Of a DNA stretch of 64,000 bases, positions 53,401 through 61,638 are shown piece by piece. The stretch's first letter is position 1; each line of letters begins with the position of its first letter. The position numbers were made by a program, and so were the translations under genes. This DNA is from Pyxicephalus adspersus (taxonomy: Eukaryota; Chordata; Amphibia; Anura; Pyxicephalidae). The notes under the pieces are model-generated. The model did not search any database and was not told where the DNA came from. It saw nothing but the letters and a program-made list of their open reading frames with translations. The DNA is taken from contig NC_092859.1 in NCBI RefSeq assembly GCF_032062135.1, forward strand, positions 93,184,757 to 93,248,756, written 5' to 3'.

Positions 53401-56400
53401 ATAAAAGCAAGAACAGAGAATACATGCATTATACAGGGCTACCAGCTTTTGGCTTAACCTATGAACTGTCCTGTTGATTTTGTACCACAATCTGATTCTA
53501 ACACCTGTATAGGGGAGCAAGAATATTAAGTTCGATCTCGCAACGAATCGGGCCTTTCTCGCTTACCGAAAATTTTAGCAAGAAAGGCCTTCTGATTCGC
53601 TGAGAGGTCGAGCTCTCGCCAAACAGAAGGATTTCCAGGGCTGCATCATGCATGACCCTAGCATGCATAGGACATACTTTTTTTTTTTGGTTCAACTGTC
53701 ATGGTGGTGGTAATCCCCCCCCCAAAAAAAAAAAATATTTAAAAGTTGGTGTACCTAAAGAAGATTGTATAGGCATTTGTTTGGGGTGGGCTTAACAGTT
53801 TCAGGTATGCCCAGGTTTGATATGTCTTTCTGTTCAAGAATTTGAATGATTCGCAAGTATTCATAAGGTGCAAAGGTGTGAAAAGACAAAAGGTTTTTTT
53901 ATTTAGAACCAAAAATCTTAACATAAAAGAAATGGAAAAACAAACTTACTTTTCCAGGACCTTTTTCATCTTGGAAGGGGTAAACATTTCCAACTGCAGA
54001 CATGATTGATTTATAAAAATAACTGCAAGGTAGAAGTACGAATCCCATATCTATATGTGGGAAATGAAAAGGTAAATTAAAAATTGTAATCCTTTGCATT
54101 ATACATTATTTATGGCTTAGACATTACATTTTATAGTATTTACTAACAGTACATAGAAAGCTTTCCTGCACTTTATTTTCCTCATCATTTTTCTAAAGGA
54201 AATTAGGGAAAGCAAATCAAACTAAACATACGTACTATAGTGAAATCAGTAGTGTGAAGCCAGGTTTAGAGGATATTTGGCAGTGAATAGATTCTCCTTT
54301 ACCAGAGCCCATTTCATCTTGATATATTTCAATACAGACATATTTTTTTAATGTGTCTGTATGTAAACTGATACTTGAGAACTGATAGTTCAAATAATCT
54401 ACGTCTAGTAGAAAAACATGGATTTTGCTAAAAAAAAACTATACTTGTAGAATTTTCACTTTCCCAACCGTCCTTAACATATCACATACCTTATAATCAA
54501 AGCCCTCATTTAAAAAGTTCTTCCGAAGTGCATCTGAAAGATACAGTACTGTTGTAATGATAACGCTGAAAGAAAAAGAAAAGGAAAAGCATATTTAATG
54601 CAGAAAAATCCAAAAACCATAATCCCATATAAGTTAAACTTTTTTTTTTTATTTCACTTAAAAGTGATCATTCTCATCCTTCTGCTCTGTTCTCCTGTAA
54701 CCATGTCCCTTGTTAGCACAACCACTGCATAACCATTTGGCTCTAATACTTCTTACTAGTCTGACACTGTACAAAGCTGATAAGCACACCAAACTCTGGT
54801 ACATACAATAGTTCCTTAAAAAAATAAGCTTTAAAGTCTATTTATTTTAAATGTAATATTTACCAACATTCTTGGGGTGGAGAATCCTCCAAAGCCATGT
54901 GCTTTAAATGGCAGTAATTGATCCTGAACCAAAGAATGATTCCTGATAGTCAACCTATGTACTTTATACATAAATCTCTGAATGCTTTTTATAATTCCCC
55001 ACTGATAGCGACTATTTTTTATGTCATATGAAAGTATACACAGCAAAGTCCTGTCTAGGATAGACCTTAGCTATATTTTTACTGAAGTCAATGTTTTCTT
55101 TACGAAAATGTATTTTAAGGTAGTATTACATTAAACACTTTCAGTCTGCCTCGTTAGAAATAGAAAGATCAGTATTCTGATCACACAAGCCCAATTGCTG
55201 CGTATATAGTGCTAGGGTATTTAATGCTGTCAAAAAGGAAAAAGGTTTGTTTCATGTATCTATATACCAAAAAAGGAAAAAAATACTTAAAACATGACAG
55301 TTAATGTAATCTCAGAACTTTTTTTTGTTATGAATAGAGCAGGTAAGGGTTAATCCATTACTGGTTTATGTTTGGCTAGATGTTCCGTGCTAGGGGGAGG
55401 AAAATGGAGAGGTATCTCTACTAAGTTAACAAAAAAATATCCTGAGCAGAACTACAAAAATATGTCGCAATGGTAAGATTGCTTGGTGCCTCTTGAGCGT
55501 CTCTGACATCATTTTTCTCAGTGTTATTCAGCTCAATGGCTCTGAGTCTGGAAAGTGCACTATTAAGTAAAACTGAAAGGCCTCTACCAAAATCCCCTAA
55601 AAAGTTGTGTTAGTATATGCTGTTGGCAGCTAGAATTTCACACGCTAAAGATTGTAAATAGCCCAACGTCTCGCTTGCTTTGTTATCAACCAAACGCAAC
55701 TGGATAATGATCAATTACAAACTTACATGCAATCTCAAGGACACCCCTCATGCATTTGAACTCACTTGGAATCCGTTGATCAGCTACAGTTCAGGTCCCT
55801 TCCTGATGTGTACCCTTTTCTCCTTCGCCCCTTCCCCTCCTTTTGTGTCCCCCTTTGTACTACTCTTATAAGGGTATTTTGTATTCTCATGGCATTGCAA
55901 TGGAATATGTGAACTGCACTAATGGTTGTAATAATATTACTTTGTAATTGGTAAATATGTATTGATCCTGTGTCCCCTCTTCCATCTTTTTTTTTTTAAA
56001 TTAATCAGTTGTCAAAGGAACATGTGAATCAATTGAGAATTTTTCTTGCTCTAAAGAAAACTCAAAACTTTTGGATTTTCCCTCACTTTCTGCTTTAATG
56101 ACAATGGCTATCGGGACAAATAAAGGGGGAATCCCCCAGTGGAGTACCAGACTGCATTAAAAAAAATAGGGTCTGACTCTTCCCTTCTTTATCTGAAACT
56201 ATTAGAAACATGAGGTACTATTTTTAGAGGTATGCTGGGCTAGACACATCTCTAGTTATACCACTGAAATCTGCATTGTTCTGTAAAAGATAGTTGATTT
56301 TCTGTATTTTCTTTTTATTTGTAAATACAGAATGTTATAAAATATCTAGTAACTGTTCTGTATGTCATAAATAAATAAGTTTCATTCCAGCTATGATGTA

Positions 56401-59400
56401 ACCAACACAGTTAGGCAATTTATTTGTGGTGCATTATCTATGTTTACAACCCAATATTTATTACTGTGCATTTTTTTAATTGTGTTGTTTTAATATATGG
56501 CATTTTCTTAAGTAGTTTCAGGCCTCATCACTTATTCCCCAGATATATTGGTTTCTAAAACATATAACACAGAGATCAGTGCTGAAAAAACTTAAGGATT
56601 TTGAGAAATCATACTAAAAACCAAAATGAATAAAATGACAAGCAATAATAACCAGATGCATCCGTCCGAAAAGCATAGCTGTAATTTGCACACCATATCC
56701 TACAAGCAGCTGTGCCTGAAGTACTGTGTATAATATTCAGAGAATGAACAAAAATGAATAATTAAAAGGAAGTCAGCCAAACATATTTTCAGTGTCATTT
56801 TATTAATCCTAGGCACTTTATGTGCTTGGGATCTCACTGACCCCTGATAATATTGGCAATTAGACAATGTGGTATGTGTTTTCCTCTAATCAACTAAAGC
56901 ATATCCCCTGGGTCTGTCTCCTGCTATGGAGCGCAAGTGGTATAAATGGCATGCTGCGATTAGAAGCAGCTGCAGGAACTCAACATGAGCTAGAGTGGTT
57001 CTGTATGTGGGTGAATAGTAAAATGCATTAGCCTTTTAATTAGTTTCATGACAGGCAAAGGTAATGTTTGTCATTTAATTACAAGGACCTCTTTCCATCT
57101 TTGGGACAGTTTTGAATCCAAAGGTCAAATAAATGACCTTCTCCCTTGCATTGTTCCCTTGCATTTATTCATTTTTGTAGCATTATTTTGAGAATGAAAA
57201 ATGAAAAATACAAACAAAATAAAAGAAGCATAAAAATACCCGTACATCTATTCCATACTGTAAGAATATTTAAATTCATGGAGATCACACGATCACCAGT
57301 ACATGTAGACCATGCTGTATTTCACATACAGTCATGTAAAAAAAGTAGTACATCTAATATGAACAGGTAAACATTAGAAATTTCTTTAAATAATGCCTGC
57401 ATGTACAGTAAAGGCACACTAACTAGATAATAATGCAAGGAGCATTTGTTTTTAAATCATTTATTAAAAAAAAAACATATTAATAGATGAAACAATGTAC
57501 TGTAGAAAACATAAGTACTGCCTATACTTGAATATAACCCTGAATACATTTATAACATTATTGCAAAAATAATAATAAAAAATGCTAGGTGAGGCTGCCA
57601 AAGGCATTTCTTATTTCCTTTTTAAAGCTCTGTAAGCATAAGTGGTGAAATAGCAACACTACTGCTTCAATAAAAACAATAGTGCTGGTCTAAGAATCTT
57701 TTATCTGTGCTTCACTTTGTTATTTTAACTAAATTTAAAAAAGGGGCAAAGGCCAAGATACATTTTCACAACATGTTCTGTACAAAAAGACATTGTTTAG
57801 TCTATTACTCTATATGGCTAAAAGTTTGCTTTATTTCAGCAATATGCTCAGTAGTCATTGGATTCAATTACATGACAATTGATGTACACTTTACTGTGGA
57901 GAAATGTTTCACTAGAAAAGAATCCTAAAAGACTATGTCCAAATGAGCATGTTTGCCAAAAAAAGACTTTACCTTATCACAGGCAATGTTGAAGACTTAC
58001 AGCAAAAGTAAAAAACATACCAATGGGTTTGAAACACTGGTTAAAAAGTAAAAACAGAAATGAATCACAGAACAGAAAAACATCAGTGGCAGAGCTGTGT
58101 ATGCTATGGCTTTGTGTGTAGGAATTCAATACTGATGTACTGTTCAAAGGTAGATATGGTTCGAGTGATATCTGAGTAAAATTTAAATATTCATATATGC
58201 CAATACACAGTGCTTCAGGAACTCTGTATAAAGATCATCTGTGGGAATTACCTGTTCCTCATGCCTGTCCAGATTAACAGAGCGACATATCTATTTCTGT
58301 TTTACTCTAGGACTCTAGTTAGCAAGTGTTTTCAAACCTCCCTGTGCTACATTTTAGGAATTTGTCCCTTGCCACTTTTTTTATTATTACCTTCACCCTA
58401 TATTGTGTAACCACTCTTCTTGCAAAACAATCCTCAGGAGCAAGGAAGAGTCCAATGTATGCGGCAGTCTCTGTGATAGGGACTGTGGCAGGGTATGTGT
58501 GAGTGCAGATAATAAAGAGACAAATCTTTCTATGGCTCTCACAGCTAAACATCGTGCAGCTGTCAGCTGTGTCAGAGATAAGGACTCTCAATCAGTACAA
58601 CCCTCTCTGCTAACATTAAACGCTAGAAAAACTATAAATTTGCTCTATACTTTCATCCCCCTATGCTGATCCTATCTCCAAAATAGTATTTCACTAATCT
58701 CTGTTATCAGTACTGAAATTTTCTGCCACTGCTAAACAACACAATCCTTGGATCTTTTGTATTGTGTCTTAACTGTGCAGGCACACTGTACTACCATCTG
58801 TGTCAACATTTATTTGTTCAATTAACTGCTTTGGGATTTCAGTGACTGGATGTTTAACAAAGGATTTCTTAAACACAGTATTGCCTTTTACACATTGAGG
58901 CTGATTTATCAAAGCCCTCCAAGGCTATTTGTTAGCAAATTTTTTCAATCCTAGACCGGATCCATTCCAGGTTTGCGGCATCTCCCAGCTTGATTAAATT
59001 GTATCCTCTCCAGCCTTGGCGAGCTTTAATAAATCAGGCCCATTGCAGCATATAGGCATTTCTGATAAACTGTATTTGGATACAGGCCACCCTAGGTAAT
59101 ACCTGTATGTGAAACCAAGAATATCTAATTGATAGGTTATAACTAAACGGGGAGAATCAGGACAGGACAGATGGAGTGAAGGAATCTAGACAATCCTTGT
59201 TGTCCATCAAACAGGAAATATGGACGGCTCAAGATACCATTCGAAGCATCTATTTCTTGTGTGAAATCTACAGTGGGCAGGAAAATGGGACTAATCACAG
59301 CACAGTAAGGGACTATCTAAGAGACTATCTAAGTGAGCAAAAAAAGTCAATGGCCTCCCAAACAATTCCAGAAGAGGCATCCCTGCATACCACCCCATAT

Positions 59401-61596
59401 CTATCTCCATCTTTCTCTGATTTCCCTTCTACATCATCCATTACACTTCTTAAACCTGCCATTCTGGTGGAATCATCCTGCTCTTTTATTGAATCTCATT
59501 TACAGCCATATTTTATTGTAACTTTGCTAAGTGCCCTTACCACCTCTATCGTTGAAACATTACATCATTCTTTTCTACACATCACTAAGATTATTTTTCC
59601 TTCTAATTCTCATGCATCCTCCTACTTTTACAGCGTCAAAATTCTTTCCATCTTCCTTTTCTATTGTCTCTAGAGCTCCTCATTTGACTATATCATTGTA
59701 CAGTTTTCTGAGCAATAGACCATTACAGGTTTTCCCTGTACCACAAATTATCACTTTTACTTTCCTGCTAAGACTGCCAAGGTGGTTTAAAAATAAAGTA
59801 TTTTCTGTTACCTGCACTATTATATTGTCAATCTATTATATCGCGTTTTTGTGCTCTGTAATCACTGATCCAAGATACCAAAGCTCTGACAGTGTTTTTA
59901 ATTGGTTTCATTCAACTGAATAATTCCACTTTTCCTGTTGTCTTTTTCTAGATGAAAGCATATTTAGGTATAGAACAAATCACCTTCAGGCTTATCTCAG
60001 CTGTATTTCATTCTTGTCATATAGGATAATATATCACGAACATCCACATATGTTTCTATACCCTAGACTTAATGGTTTTACATAGCTTACAGTGACAGTG
60101 ACAGTCAATTATGCCTTTTTTTTAATAGGTACATTAGCCCATGAGGGCCCTATCCATTTCCTTGCAAGACACAATATGACAACATTTATTTAATTATGGC
60201 ACCTTTTTTCTATTTAACCAAGTTATATAGGCACATAGGGATTTTCTTTCACACACAATGAACATGAAACATTTAGTCAAACCAGGTCTAAAATATACAT
60301 ATATCACACAGTAATAAGCAACATACATATACTAAATGTATGTTAACTTTTGACTTTTCTTTTAACTGAAGCTTTCCTTTATTAATATGTAGTATAAAAA
60401 TGGTATTTTTTTTAACTTACTTGTTGGCAACAAAACGCATCACTGTCCAGTCCTTAGGAAACATTTCAGGTCTTATCAGTATACGAAATACTGTAAAGAT
60501 CTGAAGCAAAAAATCCTAGGAGGAGAAAAACAAAAAAAAAAAAACATATAAAGGAAATGTCATAACACATAAATGGCTTTACAGACATATAATTTATATA
60601 CAAAATGTTCTTGGCTATTTATTAAAGTGATATAATTCTGTAAATATTTAACCTGAAATAAATGTGCATTAGTTTCATATAATTTAATATGGTCAAGTAA
60701 AAAAAAGTAAATATAAATATTTCATATTTTCAGTTCCATGCAGAAGATATGTCTCTACTTACTATACTTTACAGTGCACAAAAGCTCAAGCTTAAATAAA
60801 CACATAACTTTGTGACCCAGAGGAGCAACACCCCTTCACCAACTTTCCTCGTTCAGAGCTGTGCAATGTTGAAGAAGAAAGTAAAGGCACACAGTGCCAT
60901 GCAGCACATAATCTAGTAATCCTGTGAATGATAATTCCTGACTCTACATAGTTATGCTCACTCACTCATACTATATATAAAAAAAACATGGTTGACACTA
61001 TGGATGGACTTCAAACATGTCTTTGACTTCCAGGAACTAAAAAGAACAGTACATTTTTGAAAAGAACAACATATATTTTGTACACTGCTTGAAATTGTTC
61101 ATCTGAAAAATGAAAATGAATGTAGTCATTAGTCAAAGGACTGGTAAGCTCCAATGTAATACATTTTTGGTTAGTTGGGTTAAAATATGGATACCAAAAG
61201 CTTTGTCATTGGAAAAGTCCCATTCGTTTCCAAATGGTAAAACAATATCAGTAGGACAGGAAATGAAGGAAAATATTTTCCCCAACTATATCCAAAACAA
61301 CAAAAAAAAAGCTTTGACATACATATAAAGCAGAACTAAACTCTAGAAATAAAACAATTCAAACAGGCAGATCACTTTTTGCAGAAGGGACAGGAAATGT
61401 CAAACTTATTTACACTGCATTAAAGCAAAAAATAAATAAAAAAGCCATATATTGGAAAATACTGCTACTGACTAAAAGAACATATAACATTATATTAGCA
61501 TCAATAATCATTTCTGTTCTAGGTATATTTTTTAGGAATAGGTCAAATGCTGTGAATGGATGCAAGGGCAGCAGACAATATTCTTGAATATACATG

Positions 61597-61638
<42 letters not shown>

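Noticed and set aside
59176..59673. 165-codon plus-strand open frame, the longest in the window
   Set aside because: It is antisense within a dock4 intron, rich in Ser/Leu/Ile/Phe as expected from T-rich sequence, and has no recognisable domain, splice structure or homologue in memory.
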